From positions 248,001 through 312,000 of the forward strand of contig JACPVF010000012.1 of NCBI GenBank assembly GCA_016191845.1: DNA of 64,000 bases, written 5' to 3'. The translations under genes were made by a program, and so were the position numbers. The notes beneath the pieces were generated by a model. That model was not told where the DNA came from, searched no databases, and saw only the letters and a program-made list of their open reading frames with translations. Origin of the DNA: Chloroflexota bacterium (lineage in GTDB: Bacteria; Chloroflexota; Anaerolineae; Anaerolineales; Villigracilaceae). This document shows, piece by piece, positions 54,501-63,253 of this stretch. Each line of letters opens with the position of its first letter. The first letter of the stretch is position 1.

Positions 54501-57500
54501 GTCCAGGATGACCTGAATGGCCTGGGCCTCATCAAGAGTCGAAGCCACGGCAGTGGCTGCCTCGCGCAAGGTTTCGGCTTCCTGGCGTCGTCGTTGTTCG
54601 GCTTCGAATAACAAGGCATTTTCGATGGCAATGGCGGCCTGGTTTGCAAAGGTCTGGATCAGAGTCGCCCGTTCTTCTGTAAAAAAGTTAGGGGTGCGGC
54701 TGTCCACATTGATGAAACCGATGATTTCATCCTTGACCACTAGCGGCAGGCCCATCCATCCACGGATATAGTTGGTTCCCTCCCAGTGCTCGAAGGACGG
54801 ATCATTCTGAGCGTCTGCGATAATCAATGGGCGGTGAGTGGCATACATCTTTTCCCATTTTTCGGTCATGGGATATTCCTGCCCAATCAGGGGGGGATTC
54901 TGAGGCAGGCCACGCCCTGCAATGATCTCAATGTTTTCGCCTTTGAGGAAGAAAATGGAGGCGCTGTCGTATGAGGTGAAGCGGGCTAACATGTCGAAAA
55001 TAACCTCGAACAGGCTTTCCAGATTGAGCGAATTGGTCAAGGTGGCGGTAGTAATGCGCAAGTTTTCCGCATCCAAGGCCCGCTGGCGCTCGGTCTCGAA
55101 GAGTTTGAATTTGGCAATTGCCGCCCCCAATCCACCTGCGATGGTATTGATGAGCCGTTCATCCGACTCATTGTAGGCGTCTTTCAGGGTACTTTCGAGG
55201 TTGATGGCGCCGATGACTTGGCCACTTGAGAGGATGGGGATACACATCTCTGACTGGATGCCCAGCGAGGTGGGGAGATATTCCGGGACCTTGCTGACAT
55301 CCCCTAGGCGGATAGGTTGACGCGACGTCACCACCATCCCTACCACGCCTTGGTCGAGGGACTGTGGATCCCATGCCTCGGACAGGGTCAGGCCGAAGTA
55401 GGAGGCATGCGGGACGATGCGCGTGTGGCTTTCATTCACGACCAGCACGCCACAATTGTCGTTGATTAAATTTTCGTGGATGGCCTCAGTGACACGATGG
55501 ATAAGTTCATCCACATCATTGGCTGTGGAGTTAGCCAGCGCAACTGTGTGCAGAAGCAGTAAGTCCCTGACCTGCTTCTGGACCGCTTCGCTCGACCGCT
55601 CGCGCTGGATGGCAGCGCTGATGATGTTGGCTGCTGTATGGAGGGCTTCGATCTCGCTTTCGCTCCACACGCGTGGAGTAACACAATCATCCAGGCCAAT
55701 GAAGCCCCACCATTCATTTTCAATCATGATGGGGGTGCAAAGGATGGACAGAATTTCCTGCCGTGTGAACTCGGTCTGTTCTTCGATGGGCAGGTCGGCT
55801 ACCACGCTGTAGACTGGCCTGCCATTGCCGAGAATATTGGTCCAACGCCCCAACTTGTTGGCGACCATATCAAACTCTTTCATCGATTCATCGTCGATGA
55901 AAGACATTACGCCAGGTTTGCACCACTCGAAAAGTTGTGTGACGATTGTCCTGTATTCTGGATCCTTCTGGAAGATATATACCCGGCTTGCATTGGCCGC
56001 ATTGCCAAGAGTCTCCAGAATGGCCATGATATTGTCGGTCCATTGCAATGATTTGAGGAATTGGTCTGCGGCGAAGGCGATCGCATTCAGAATAGCCTCT
56101 TTGCGGCGCAAGTCATCCTGGGCTTTTTTCTGTTCGGTGATATCGTGGAACATAGACAGAATGCAGTCCTGGTTTCCGATGCGGATCAACTCGTAGAAGA
56201 TGAGCGTATCACGGGCGATACCCGACGCGGTGACGAATTTGCCTTCCAGTCCACGCAGGGATTTTTTTTGTTTCAACTGCGCAAGCTGTTTTTCTCGATC
56301 CTGGCCGTCCTTCCAAATGCTCAACTCAATAGAGGTGCGACCGATGACCTCCATTGGGGTATAACCAAACAATTCCCAATATGCCTGGTTTGCGTCGATG
56401 AATCTACCTTCATCCAACGTGGTGATGCAGATAGCGATGGAACTGGCCTGGAAGACCTTACTAAAGCGTTCCTCGCTTTGTCGGATAGCCTCCTCGGCTT
56501 GGCGCTGCTTGGTGATGTCCAGTAACACACCTTGATAAGATAACGGAACGCCCTCCTGGTCTTGTAGTAATACGGCGTGGTCATACACCCAAATTGCCTG
56601 CCCATCACGGCGTATCAGGCGATATTCCTGGCTGAAAGGCAAGCCCTTTTCTGTTGTGCGAAGTTCTTCCGCATGGACGGCTTCAAAATCATCAGGGTGA
56701 ATGCGCCTATCCCAAAGACCCGGGTCGGCTATCCACTCTTCGGGTGTGTACCCGACCAATGCTTCGACTTGCGGACTGATATAAGTGGTCCGATATTCTG
56801 TGGCTGAATCGACATACACAACAGCTGGCAGGTGTTCTACCAGGTTGCGATAACGTGCCTCGGCTGTCCGCAGGGCCTCTTCCACCTTCTTGCGCTCGGT
56901 GATATCTTCTGCAAAGGCGATCAAGACATCATTGCCGAAATAGGATCCTTTCGCCACACGGACGTTTTTCGGGAAGACCTCTCCATTTTTTCGCCGACCC
57001 CAAAATTCGAATTGTTGCGCTTCGCCTTGCAGGGCCAGTTGAATATGCCTGCTGATCTGCTCCATGTCGTTCTTATCGGGCGCTGCCACATCCTCGGGGG
57101 TCATGCCGATCAATTCCTCGCGAGTGTAGCCATACATGCGGACAGCACCCTCGTTTACATCGAGGAAGATACCGCTTGGATTTTGGATATAAATGGCGTC
57201 CGTCGCGGAGTCGAACAGCCTGCGATAAGAGATCTCGCTGTCAAGGAGTGAGTCCTGCGCCCTTTTCTGTTCAGTGATGTCCATCAATACACCCTGCCAG
57301 TATTGGGGAATGCCATCCTCTGCGCAGATGACGATGGCTTGATCCCGTAGCCAGATCGCACCCCCGTCCTTTTTGATGGCTCGATATTCGATTTGGAAGG
57401 GTTCAAGGGTTTCGTCTGTTCGCTGATTTTCAGCCAGAACCCGTGCACGATCTTCAGGGTGGATGGCGTTCCCCCAGATCTCTGGGTGTTCTGTCAACTC

Positions 57501-58613
57501 TTCAACCGTATACCCGAGGATGCGCTCGATTTGCGGGCTCAGATACAGGTGCTGATTTCCCTTTTTGTATTCTTCACGGTATACAGCAATTGGCGATTGC
57601 TCTACCAGGGCGCGGTACCTTTGTTCCGCCAGTACCAGATTCAGTTCCGCCTGCTTCCGCTCCTGGATATCCTCGCAGACCACGAAGATATTGAACTCAT
57701 TGTTCTTGTCAAGAAAGGCGCGTGCGCTCCCCTCTACCCAGATTTGGTCTCCCGACTTGGTCCTGGTGCGGAATTCCATCTGAAATATTTTGTTGGGGCT
57801 TTCAAGACAATTGAACGCAGTTCGCAGGACATTCTTTCTGTCCTGTTCATGTGTTAGGTTGATGGCGTGCCGCCCGATTAGTTCTTCTGTAGAATATCCC
57901 AGTATCTGGCAGGCAGTTTGGTTGACGGCCAAAATGATACCCCTACGATCCACGTTGAAGAGGATGAGTGGGTTATGCTCGTAAAGCCCACGGAAACTCC
58001 ACTCGCTTTCGAGTAGGGCTTGTTCGGCTTGCTTGCGTTGCGTGATATCCTGAAGGAAACCCTCGTAGTAAAGGACTTCTCCACTCTTATCTCTAACCAC
58101 TCGTGCATTGGTCGAAGTCCAGATGATGCTGCCATCCTTGCGGACATTTTGCGCCTCATAATTCGAGACGAATCCATCGCGAAGTAATCGATTGGTAAAG
58201 GCTTTCCTATTTTCGCGGTTTAAGTGGTTTTGCGTGTTGATGTCCGTGACTTGGGTGATCATCTCTTCCGGCGAGCTGTAGCCGAAGATATGGGCCATAG
58301 CCGGGTTGACGTTCACAAACCTGCCGCCCGGAGTGGATTGGAAGAAACCTTGTGGGCTATTCTCGAAGATGGTGCGATATTCATTCTCGGCTTTCTCTCG
58401 GATGTCATATTCCCGCCTCACTACGAGAAAGAGGACAAGCGCAGTCGCCACTACAAACACCCCGCCTGCAACATTTTGTAACAGGATCATGATACTTGGG
58501 TCGGGGATCAATGCGTGGACGATCTGGTGAGAAGCAAAGACCCACAGCCCTCCCAGGATCAAATAAAGGAGAGTGATGGACAAAGGAAAGGGGAGTCGCG
58601 GCCTTTTATTCAT
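51504..58613 (-). CDS. Giant PAS-GAF sensor with HD-GYP output (c-di-GMP phosphodiesterase)
   Basis: The 2369-aa protein has two N-terminal helices (about 10-66) and six PAS domains (starting near 76, 205, 327, 455, 580 and 710, several with PAC tails). About eight GAF domains follow (near 838, 1014, 1181, 1346, 1518, 1678, 1841 and 2009), then an HD-GYP domain (about 2178-2369). The HD-GYP motifs are present: HDIGK (near 2234), YAHHE and NGNGYPRGLKGEEIP. It should hydrolyse cyclic di-GMP under control of many ligands. The helical linkers between GAFs repeat (EQRRRQEAE...LR), so the array grew by duplication. TATAAT at 58642-58637 predicts a 17-nt leader. Confidence 0.92.
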   Translation of the reverse strand: MNKRPRLPFPLSITLLYLILGGLWVFASHQIVHALIPDPSIMILLQNVAGGVFVVATALVLFLVVRREYDIREKAENEYRTIFENSPQGFFQSTPGGRFVNVNPAMAHIFGYSSPEEMITQVTDINTQNHLNRENRKAFTNRLLRDGFVSNYEAQNVRKDGSIIWTSTNARVVRDKSGEVLYYEGFLQDITQRKQAEQALLESEWSFRGLYEHNPLILFNVDRRGIILAVNQTACQILGYSTEELIGRHAINLTHEQDRKNVLRTAFNCLESPNKIFQMEFRTRTKSGDQIWVEGSARAFLDKNNEFNIFVVCEDIQERKQAELNLVLAEQRYRALVEQSPIAVYREEYKKGNQHLYLSPQIERILGYTVEELTEHPEIWGNAIHPEDRARVLAENQRTDETLEPFQIEYRAIKKDGGAIWLRDQAIVICAEDGIPQYWQGVLMDITEQKRAQDSLLDSEISYRRLFDSATDAIYIQNPSGIFLDVNEGAVRMYGYTREELIGMTPEDVAAPDKNDMEQISRHIQLALQGEAQQFEFWGRRKNGEVFPKNVRVAKGSYFGNDVLIAFAEDITERKKVEEALRTAEARYRNLVEHLPAVVYVDSATEYRTTYISPQVEALVGYTPEEWIADPGLWDRRIHPDDFEAVHAEELRTTEKGLPFSQEYRLIRRDGQAIWVYDHAVLLQDQEGVPLSYQGVLLDITKQRQAEEAIRQSEERFSKVFQASSIAICITTLDEGRFIDANQAYWELFGYTPMEVIGRTSIELSIWKDGQDREKQLAQLKQKKSLRGLEGKFVTASGIARDTLIFYELIRIGNQDCILSMFHDITEQKKAQDDLRRKEAILNAIAFAADQFLKSLQWTDNIMAILETLGNAANASRVYIFQKDPEYRTIVTQLFEWCKPGVMSFIDDESMKEFDMVANKLGRWTNILGNGRPVYSVVADLPIEEQTEFTRQEILSILCTPIMIENEWWGFIGLDDCVTPRVWSESEIEALHTAANIISAAIQRERSSEAVQKQVRDLLLLHTVALANSTANDVDELIHRVTEAIHENLINDNCGVLVVNESHTRIVPHASYFGLTLSEAWDPQSLDQGVVGMVVTSRQPIRLGDVSKVPEYLPTSLGIQSEMCIPILSSGQVIGAINLESTLKDAYNESDERLINTIAGGLGAAIAKFKLFETERQRALDAENLRITTATLTNSLNLESLFEVIFDMLARFTSYDSASIFFLKGENIEIIAGRGLPQNPPLIGQEYPMTEKWEKMYATHRPLIIADAQNDPSFEHWEGTNYIRGWMGLPLVVKDEIIGFINVDSRTPNFFTEERATLIQTFANQAAIAIENALLFEAEQRRRQEAETLREAATAVASTLDEAQAIQVILDQLSQVVPFESASVQILGDGYLEIVGGVGWPDLKAVKGMRFPVPGDNPNTTVILERRPYILTNAPTEYGTFREKPHSHIHSWLGVPLIVREQLLGMLAVDHIEPNYYTEEHARLVETFAIQAAIAIENARLFASEQSQRLREASMLDLMRLAASSIDLDQVNHAILGHIIHLIPCNSGTIQILQGDRLRVSAAIGFKDNSIKSGNTLLLEDFPINQHIVTHRESIRIGEVEADDRYRWIPGIRNVHSFMGVPIIFKEEVIGIVTLDGPQPNLFTRDDENLALTIANNAANAIGNVRLFEMEQRRRQEAENLRLAASAITSTLDARQVLETILIALRQVVPYYSATMFLLDNDVVRIAATQGLSQVDELIYRAFPSDNGLFLAIRENNNQPVILYDAQVDPRFENWLDTEVHGWMGVPLVTRGEIVGYITLDSDTVGTFDENSAILAQTFATQAAIAIENARLYEETRRRLEELEVVSRVSFALRATQDPIHMLSMVMKEIQRVIGTEAASIWLYNPQTYMLDLVVASGWQADLNVKHAHPNESIVGFVYQTGETYIVQDFPHDPHAHPAMATRIGAGWGGIVVPIRTTSQTIGVLVVALPQPRKAESPQVQLLGTLTEIVGSAIHRAQLYDQSEEQVRRLTALRDVDTAIASSFDLRVTLNILLDHTLAQLNLDAADIIIYNSDLRTLNHLASLGFRQPGSLQPPIRINSRLLNEIMLARKDIYVENIAAEADFHRREIADQENFVCYFATPLISKGQVKGILEVYLKRSFLPETNWVDFFHTIAGQAAIAIDNAQLFENLQRSNQELSLAYDTTLEGWGKALELRDKETQGHTVRVTDLTLRLARRMGIPETDLIHVRRGVLLHDIGKMAVPDHILKKTGPLNPDEWAEMRQHPKYAYDLLYPIAYLRPALDIPYAHHEYWNGNGYPRGLKGEEIPLAARIFAVIDVYDALLFDRPYRQAWPKQKVAEYLLSESGTHFDPAIVHEFLRMIDEDERRQG

Positions 58614-58907
58614 TAATTCATGGAATACTAGTTAATATTATAGAACGAATTTGCATAAACAAAAATCAGAGTTACATTGCGCTGAAACGAGGAAATGCAG
58701 GCTATTACATCCGAGGGTTGCAGGGAGTGAATTACAGAATTGGATATTGCAACCCAAGTTTATCTCAAAAGATTTCAAAGAAAACTCAAAAGATTAAAAA
58801 AACTTAAGCGAGTAAATTTGAAACTGGCCGTTCTCTTTGGCCCCCCTTTCCTTCATCCCTTTGGATAAAAACAAGATACGATCCTTTTGAATGGAGAATC
58901 GTTCCCC
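58614..58907. other. Divergent gap before the polysaccharide cluster
   Basis: An A+T-rich gap of about 290 bp between the giant sensor (-) and the NusG-like gene (+). It contains the sensor's -10 (58637-58642) and a possible TACGAT -10 (58877-58882) for the + strand. I see no gene or long repeat. Confidence 0.5.
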
Positions 58908-59417
58908 ATGGAAAAGTGGTACGTTCTGCACAGCAAACCCAGGTATGAGGATTTCCTTTGGAAGCAGCTTTGCATGCGCAAATTGGAGTCCTACTATCCC
59001 TGCCTGCGTGTGCGGACGGTGAATCCCCGTGCGCGGACGGTCCAACCGTATTTTCCCGGTTACCTGTTCGTGTCGGCGGATCTGGATGTGGTGGGAATCT
59101 CCTATTTGCAATGGATGCCTGGTTCAGCAGGGCTGGTCCGCTTTGGAGAGGAACCTGCCACGATTTCTGAAAGCCTGCTCCTCGCTATCAAACAACGCAT
59201 CGAATGTCTGGAAAAAACTTCATCGGCCAAGGCAGTTCCTTTTCAGAAGGGTGACATTGTCTTGGTTCGGGACGGAGTCTTCAAAGGCTACGAGGGTATC
59301 TTCGATGTCTGTCTCTCTGGCGCGGATCGTGTGAGGATCTTGTTGTCGCTACTGGGCGACCGCCAGATGGCGGTGGAACTGCCTGCAGACTGTATCTGTT
59401 CGACTGCCCCGAACTGA
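58908..59417 (+). CDS. NusG-paralogue antiterminator, RfaH/LoaP/UpxY-like
   Basis: The 169-aa protein has an NGN domain (about 1-100; MEKWYVLHSKPRYEDFLWKQL and VQPYFPGYLFVSADLD) and a KOW domain (about 115-165; VPFQKGDIVLVRDGVFKGYEGIFD). Housekeeping NusG is normally beside secE or ribosomal genes. A paralogue leading a polysaccharide cluster is typical of specialised factors that let polymerase read long operons. ATG 58908 fits the NGN start; TTG 58887, seven codons earlier, has GGAG in between and remains possible. Confidence 0.88.
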   Translation: MEKWYVLHSKPRYEDFLWKQLCMRKLESYYPCLRVRTVNPRARTVQPYFPGYLFVSADLDVVGISYLQWMPGSAGLVRFGEEPATISESLLLAIKQRIECLEKTSSAKAVPFQKGDIVLVRDGVFKGYEGIFDVCLSGADRVRILLSLLGDRQMAVELPADCICSTAPN

Positions 59418-59457
59418 TTCGAGGCGGATCGGGGGAAGAGACATGGGGGATGTGCGC

Positions 59458-59520
59458 CGACAATCAGCGATTGTCGGAATGGCGGAGCAATCTTCGGACT
59501 TAAACCCGCCCCGGGCTTAA
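59458..59520 (+). promoter_or_regulatory. Paired hairpins in the leader of the polysaccharide cluster
   Basis: CCGACAATC-AGC-GATTGTCGG (59458-59478) is followed by GGCGGAGCAATC and a second dyad TTAAACCCG/CGGGCTTAA (59500-59520). The sequence lies between the NusG-like gene and the first cluster gene, where a loading or pause element for an RfaH-like factor would be expected. A match to a known ops element is not claimed. Confidence 0.4.
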
Positions 59521-59538
59521 AAGGACATCGAACCGATC

Positions 59539-60993
59539 ATGGAAGAATCTGCTGTTCTCGAACTTGTCGCCAGGTTGGCTCATGTACTTGCGGACGAAAG
59601 AATCGAATATTGTCATTGGAAAAGCAACGCTTATTTAGATCGTTCAGCCAGCGGCGAGAACGACCTCGACTTGTTGATTGGCCGTTCGCATGGAGAACGC
59701 TTTGTCGGGATTTTGTTGCGGCTCGGCTTCAAGGAAACCTTTGCCCCGCATGAAGCCGCCTTGCCTGGCGTACGTGATTTTTATGGATATGACATGCCGA
59801 CGGGACGCTGGGTCCATGTGCATGCACATTTTCAGCTTATCCTGGGGAATGACCTCTCCAAGAATTACCGCCTTCCACTGGAACGCGAGTATCTGGCCTC
59901 CTCCTCGCAGGGGAATTTGTTCCGCCTACCCGCGCCTGAGTTCGAACTGTTGGTGCTCGTCATCCGCATGGTCTTGAAGCACTCGACCTGGGACTCGATC
60001 CTGATGCGGCATGGCTCGTTGACCAAGACCGAGCGCCGTGAGCTGGAAGTCCTCTCGACGGAAGAGAACCTCGCAAAGATGGGAGCGCTCCTTCCGCTTG
60101 TGCCTGGGCTGGACCGCAGCCTCTTCGACCTGTGCCTGCGCTCGTTGCGTCCAGGTTGCCCCCCCTGGACGCGGGTCCGGGCGGGAGAGCGCCTGCAAGC
60201 CCTCCTGCGCGCATGGGCACGCTATCCGCACACGGTGGATGTGCTGCTCAAGCTTATCCGCCGTGTGACGCAGCCCTTCGCGCGGCGTGTGCTGCGCATC
60301 CGACCCAAGAATCGACTCGTCAACGGCGGCCTGTTCGTTGCCGTCGTCGGCGGGGATGGGGCGGGCAAGACTACGCTGATCGACGCGGTAAACGCGTGGT
60401 TGTCAGCCAAGTTCAAGGTCAAGACCTTCCATATGGGCAAGCCCGCCTGGTCGTTGACCACTGTGCTGCTGCGCGGACTGCTCAAAGTTGGCACCCTGCT
60501 ACGTTTGTATTCCTTTGAAGGCGATACCTACGAACAATCCGCAGGGCCGCACGGACTACCCTGGTTCATTCGCGCGGTTTGCACGGCACGGGACCGTTCG
60601 CTCACATACCAGCAGGCTCGCCGATTTTCCTCCAGTGGCGGACTGGCCCTATGTGATCGCTACTCCTTCCCTGGCTTCATGCACATGGACGGGCCACAAT
60701 GCGAAGGTGCGGTTCAGTCCGAGCGGGTTACGGGATTGCGCAAATTCCTGATTGAACAGGAAAAGAATTTTTACCAGCACATCCCGCCGCCCGATTTGTT
60801 GATCGTCCTCAAGCTTGACCCTGAGATCGCCATCCAGCGTAAGACGGAAGAGACCGCCCTGTCGGTGCGGGCCCGCTCGACCGAAGTCTGGGGTCTGGAT
60901 TGGGACGCCGTCTCGGGCCATATCATCGACGCGAGCCGCCCTCGAGACGAGGTGCTGGCTCAGGTCCAGGCTCTGCTCTGGGAACATTTATAA
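59539..60993 (+). CDS. Nucleotidyltransferase-like / thymidylate kinase-like fusion
   Basis: The 484-aa protein has an N-terminal half (about 20-200) with HWKSN and ENDLDLLIG, resembling the nucleotidyltransferase fold with its Asp-x-Asp. The C-terminal half (about 265-484) is a P-loop kinase with VVGGDGAGKTTLIDAV, DRYSFPGFMHMDGP and a lid-like RKTEETA, close to thymidylate kinase. No role is established. Both domains handle nucleotides, so modification of a sugar, lipid carrier or protein in polysaccharide synthesis is possible. A possible paralogue of the kinase half is encoded at 62587. Confidence 0.75.
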   Translation: MEESAVLELVARLAHVLADERIEYCHWKSNAYLDRSASGENDLDLLIGRSHGERFVGILLRLGFKETFAPHEAALPGVRDFYGYDMPTGRWVHVHAHFQLILGNDLSKNYRLPLEREYLASSSQGNLFRLPAPEFELLVLVIRMVLKHSTWDSILMRHGSLTKTERRELEVLSTEENLAKMGALLPLVPGLDRSLFDLCLRSLRPGCPPWTRVRAGERLQALLRAWARYPHTVDVLLKLIRRVTQPFARRVLRIRPKNRLVNGGLFVAVVGGDGAGKTTLIDAVNAWLSAKFKVKTFHMGKPAWSLTTVLLRGLLKVGTLLRLYSFEGDTYEQSAGPHGLPWFIRAVCTARDRSLTYQQARRFSSSGGLALCDRYSFPGFMHMDGPQCEGAVQSERVTGLRKFLIEQEKNFYQHIPPPDLLIVLKLDPEIAIQRKTEETALSVRARSTEVWGLDWDAVSGHIIDASRPRDEVLAQVQALLWEHL

Positions 60994-60995
60994 GC

Positions 60996-62585
60996 ATGTC
61001 CACCAACGCCCATCCCATGAAACTCATCGCAGGTTTGTTCTCCGATAAAGGGCTGACCCGCAAGGCTTATCTGAATGCAATCACCGTCGTGCTGGATTAC
61101 GGTGCAAGCCTGCTGGTTGGGTTCATTGTCACCCCCTTGATGGTGGCGGGACTGGGCAATTACCTCTTCGGCATGTGGCAGGTGCTGAATCGCCTGATCG
61201 GCTACATCACCCCCGCCAGCGGACGGCCTGGCTTTGCCCTGAAGGCCACCCTTGCCAACCAGCAAGCCTCCACCGACTACGACCAGAAGCGCCGCTACGT
61301 GGGCAGCACGCTGGTCATCTGGGTCATCTTCCTGCCGCTGTTGACGGGTATTGGCGGGGTGGTTAGCTGGCTGGTCCCATTCTGGGTGAAAGCCCCGGCC
61401 GAGTATGTGTGGGTCGTTCGCGCGGTGGCGGGATTGTTGGTCCTGAACATGATCGTGGACACCCTGTCTTCGATCCCGCAGGTCACTCTGCAGGGGGAAA
61501 ACCTCGGCTACAAACGCATGGGCGCGTCCATCGTGCTGGTCCTGCTGGGCGGTGGTTACACCTGGCTGGCTCTGTTCCTGAAGACGGGCATCGTGGGGGT
61601 GTCGGCCGCCGTGGTGTTGAGTACGCTGTCCACGGGAATTTTCTATTTGTGGGTGGTGCGCAGATACACCCCTTGGTTCGGGATTGCCAGACCCACCCGC
61701 ACTGATGTGAGTCAGATGCTCAATCTGAGCTGGTGGTTCATGGGTTGGAACCTGGTCACCAGTCTGCTGCTCGCCAGTGACGTGGTGGTGTTGGGGCTGC
61801 TCAACTCGGTCGAGTCGGTCACAAACTACTCGCTCACCAAGTACGTGCCCGAGACGTTGATCGGTGTGATCGTCATCGTCATCTTCGGGATCCTGCCTGG
61901 GCTGGGAAGCATCATTGGCACGGGCGACCACGAGCGGGCGATCCGCCTTCGGGACGAGATCAACTCGTTCATCTGGCTGACGGCCACCACGTTGGGCGCA
62001 GCCATCCTCGTCTGGAATCCTGTCTTCGTCGGGCTGTGGGTGGGTCCTGACCATTTTGCGGGGACCATCCCGAACCTGTTGATCATCGTCTCAGCCATGC
62101 AGCTGGCCCTGATCCGCAGCGACGGTAACATCATCGACCTGACCCTGCGCCTCAGCCAGAAAGTATTACTCGGCTTGCTCTCGGTCACGATCTCGGTCGT
62201 GGCAGCGGCTGTGTTTGTGGGTGTGTTCAAATGGGGGATCGTGGGCCTGGTGCTTGGCATCATGGGCGGACGATTGATCCTGAGCGTAGGCTACCCCTAT
62301 CTGATCGGCCGCTTCCTGGGTGTCCAACCCGCCGCACAGATTCGTTGGATGGTTCGGCCGATGCTGGCCACGCTGGGAATTTTCTCCGTGGCGGCTTTTC
62401 TGGCGCGGTGGATTTCGCTGCCTGCGGGCGCGGACCTGACTCGTTGGCTGGCCTTTCTCTTCTTCGCGGCGCTGACGGGCCTGACGATGTTGGCTCTTTC
62501 TTTCTTTGCTGGGCTGACGGGCACACAACGACAGACCATCCTGCGCCGTATCCGCGCCGTGCTCTCCACTGCGGAACGGGATTGA
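60996..62585 (+). CDS. Polysaccharide flippase, Wzx/MATE-like
   Basis: The 529-aa protein has about 14 hydrophobic helices. It shows the oligosaccharide-flippase pattern: N-terminal YGASLLVGFIVTPLMVAGLGNYLFG, a central LNLSWWFMGWNLVTSLLLASDVVVLG and many Gly in helices. It should move lipid-linked repeat units across the membrane. ATG 60996 is three codons after the upstream stop; ATG 61017 is an alternative. Confidence 0.87.
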   Translation: MSTNAHPMKLIAGLFSDKGLTRKAYLNAITVVLDYGASLLVGFIVTPLMVAGLGNYLFGMWQVLNRLIGYITPASGRPGFALKATLANQQASTDYDQKRRYVGSTLVIWVIFLPLLTGIGGVVSWLVPFWVKAPAEYVWVVRAVAGLLVLNMIVDTLSSIPQVTLQGENLGYKRMGASIVLVLLGGGYTWLALFLKTGIVGVSAAVVLSTLSTGIFYLWVVRRYTPWFGIARPTRTDVSQMLNLSWWFMGWNLVTSLLLASDVVVLGLLNSVESVTNYSLTKYVPETLIGVIVIVIFGILPGLGSIIGTGDHERAIRLRDEINSFIWLTATTLGAAILVWNPVFVGLWVGPDHFAGTIPNLLIIVSAMQLALIRSDGNIIDLTLRLSQKVLLGLLSVTISVVAAAVFVGVFKWGIVGLVLGIMGGRLILSVGYPYLIGRFLGVQPAAQIRWMVRPMLATLGIFSVAAFLARWISLPAGADLTRWLAFLFFAALTGLTMLALSFFAGLTGTQRQTILRRIRAVLSTAERD

Positions 62586-62586
62586 G

Positions 62587-63231
62587 ATGAAAACAGGTAA
62601 TTTGCGCGTAGTCGAAATTGTCGGGCCCGCAGGGGCGGGGAAAAGTACGTTGTATCAAGCCTTGTGCGGGCGAGACAGTCTCCACCTCGACAACTTCCCT
62701 GATGTGCGCCGACTGGCGAACCTGCCCTTCTTCCTTTGGAATGGGGCGCGGGTGATCGGTTCCCTGCGCAGGCTGGGTGGCCTGAGCCGACGGGAACTGG
62801 CCTGGATGTCCATCCTGCGCGGCTGGCCTGCCTTGCTGCAAAAAGCAGACTCGCGCGTGACCGTGCTCGACCAGGGCCCTGTCTACCTGATGACGGAATT
62901 GCGCGAGTTCGGTCCCGCCTCTTTGCGGACTTCCACTGCCGACGCCTGGTGGCGCAACCTGTCCGCCCGCTGGAGCCAGACCCTGGACCTGATCGTCTGG
63001 CTGGATGCTGACGATGCCGATCTGCTGGAGCGCATCCGCACCCGCGAGAAGGCGCACATCGTTAAAGACGCCCCGGCCAAAGAAACCCTGTCTTTCCTGA
63101 ACCGTTACCGCGCGGCTTATGAGCGCGTCATGGCGGACCTGCACGTGCCGATCCTGCGCTTCGACTCTTCGCGTATGACTGCTGCGCAGATCGCCGAGAA
63201 TCTCCTGCGTGACCTGGGGGACGCGCACTAA
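62587..63231 (+). CDS. P-loop kinase-like protein of the polysaccharide cluster
   Basis: The 214-aa protein has Walker A GPAGAGKSTLYQAL (about 13-26), an Asp in VTVLDQGPVYL, WLDADDADLLERIRTRE and a C-terminal helix. The fold is that of thymidylate/adenylate kinases, but the base-specific residues are not recognisable. Together with the fusion protein upstream it makes two nucleotide-kinase-like proteins in one sugar cluster. The start follows the flippase stop by one base. Confidence 0.75.
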   Translation: MKTGNLRVVEIVGPAGAGKSTLYQALCGRDSLHLDNFPDVRRLANLPFFLWNGARVIGSLRRLGGLSRRELAWMSILRGWPALLQKADSRVTVLDQGPVYLMTELREFGPASLRTSTADAWWRNLSARWSQTLDLIVWLDADDADLLERIRTREKAHIVKDAPAKETLSFLNRYRAAYERVMADLHVPILRFDSSRMTAAQIAENLLRDLGDAH

Positions 63232-63253
63232 ACCAACCCTCATCGGATCTGAG

